A stretch of 12,739 bases of DNA, taken from assembly GCA_964529745.1 (NCBI GenBank), contig CAZGZR010000076.1:1-12739 (forward strand). The letters are read 5' to 3'. The notes beneath the pieces were generated by a model that made no database searches, was not told where the DNA came from, and worked only from the letters and a program-made list of their open reading frames with translations. Every line of letters begins with the position of its first letter. Within the stretch, counting starts at the first letter, position 1. Positions 12,447 to 12,739 of this stretch are shown piece by piece. The position numbers were made by a program, and so were the translations under genes. The DNA is from RBG-16-57-9 sp964529745. Lineage in GTDB: Archaea > Thermoproteota > Bathyarchaeia > TCS64.

Positions 12447-12739
12447 ATGTCCAACTACAGCCCGACACGGGACACGCTGGCGAAGCGCATAGCAGGCGAG
12501 ATAGTGCTGTCGCCTAGCCCGGGGAAGACCATGCGTAAGTGGAGGGGGCTCCTCGGGGTCACCCAGATCGAGCTGGCTGGCGTCCTAGACCTATCGCCGT
12601 CCGTGGTGAGCGACTACGAGACGGGGCGCCGCCGCAGCCCGGGCAGCGGCGTCATCAAGCGGTAAGATGAGGCTATGCTGGTCATAGACGAGTCCAACGG
12701 CGGCAACTACATCACGCAGCTCACGCGCCTCACCCAAGA
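12447..12739 (+). pseudogene. XRE-type HTH transcriptional regulator with in-frame stop (partial, right edge)
   Basis: From the ATG at 12447 (GAGGAT directly upstream) the frame encodes 72 residues and then TAA at 12663-12665. TMRKWRGLLGVTQIELAGVLDLSPSVVSDYETGRRRSPGSG is a classic HTH_3 domain, and the leading KRIAGEIVLSPSPGK is typical of a family of archaeal regulators (COG1709-like, from memory) that continue well beyond this point. After the TAA the same frame stays open to the window end and reads DEAMLVIDESNGGNYITQLT, which looks like the normal continuation (IKxYVxAMLxIDExNGG). One base change (TAC or TAT to TAA) would explain the break. It may be a true pseudogene, a sequencing error, or a truncated but functional HTH protein of 72 residues. 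An upstream ATG at 12348 would extend into promoter sequence and is rejected. Confidence 0.65.

Noticed and set aside
1..12739. CRISPR array, insertion sequence, tRNA or rRNA
   Set aside because: I saw no regularly spaced direct repeats, transposase-like reading frame, terminal inverted repeats, cloverleaf or rRNA-like stretch; gaps between genes are all short.

Overview
The window is a GC-rich chromosomal segment of an archaeon, probably a thermophilic or deep-branching member of the Thermoproteota (Thaumarchaeota/Aigarchaeota/Bathyarchaeia-like). The evidence is two archaeal RNA polymerase subunits (Rpo12 and Rpo5), a four-subunit PorGDAB pyruvate:ferredoxin oxidoreductase, archaeal TATA-type promoters with leaderless or very short-leader genes, and strong AGG (Arg) and ATA (Ile) codon use. 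The lineage is an inference from gene content; no rRNA or tRNA is present to fix it. Coding density is very high, and no gap between genes exceeds about 135 bases.

Layout. 1-270 (-): 5' part of a MraY/WecA/GPT-type sugar-phosphate transferase that runs off the left edge. 331-1935 (+): radical SAM protein with a B12-binding-like domain and a cysteine-rich insertion. 1959-2695 (+): rpo12 (rpoP) and an unusually long rpo5 (rpoH). 2692-3503 (-): two-gene unit of unknown function (coiled-coil protein and a small HTH-like protein). 3539-4411 (+): pyrF of the long OMP-decarboxylase group. 4446-7487 (+): porG-porD-porA-porB, translationally coupled. 7503-8222 (-) and 8319-11494 (+): a divergent carotenoid cluster, cruF against crtI-crtB-UbiA prenyltransferase. 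11554-11850 (+): ferritin-like protein of the encapsulin-associated type. 11863-12312 (-): pyrimidine-dimer DNA glycosylase family protein. 12447-12739 (+): XRE-type HTH regulator interrupted by an in-frame TAA and cut by the right edge.

How the genes work together. The por operon makes acetyl-CoA and reduced ferredoxin from pyruvate, or runs in reverse. The carotenoid cluster gives a plausible route from GGPP through phytoene (CrtB) and lycopene (CrtI) to a C50 carotenoid (UbiA-type lycopene elongase) that CruF can hydrate, as in haloarchaeal bacterioruberin synthesis. The ferritin-like protein and the UV-damage glycosylase next to it suggest a loose oxidative/light-stress neighbourhood; this is inference.

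Most notable: an Rpo5 whose N-terminal ~105 residues resemble part of the jaw domain of eukaryotic Rpb5; a perfect 16-bp palindrome placed like an operator between the TATA box and start of the DNA glycosylase gene; a stop codon breaking the adjacent HTH regulator while the frame stays open and family-like beyond it; and TATA-like elements that look shared by divergent gene pairs.
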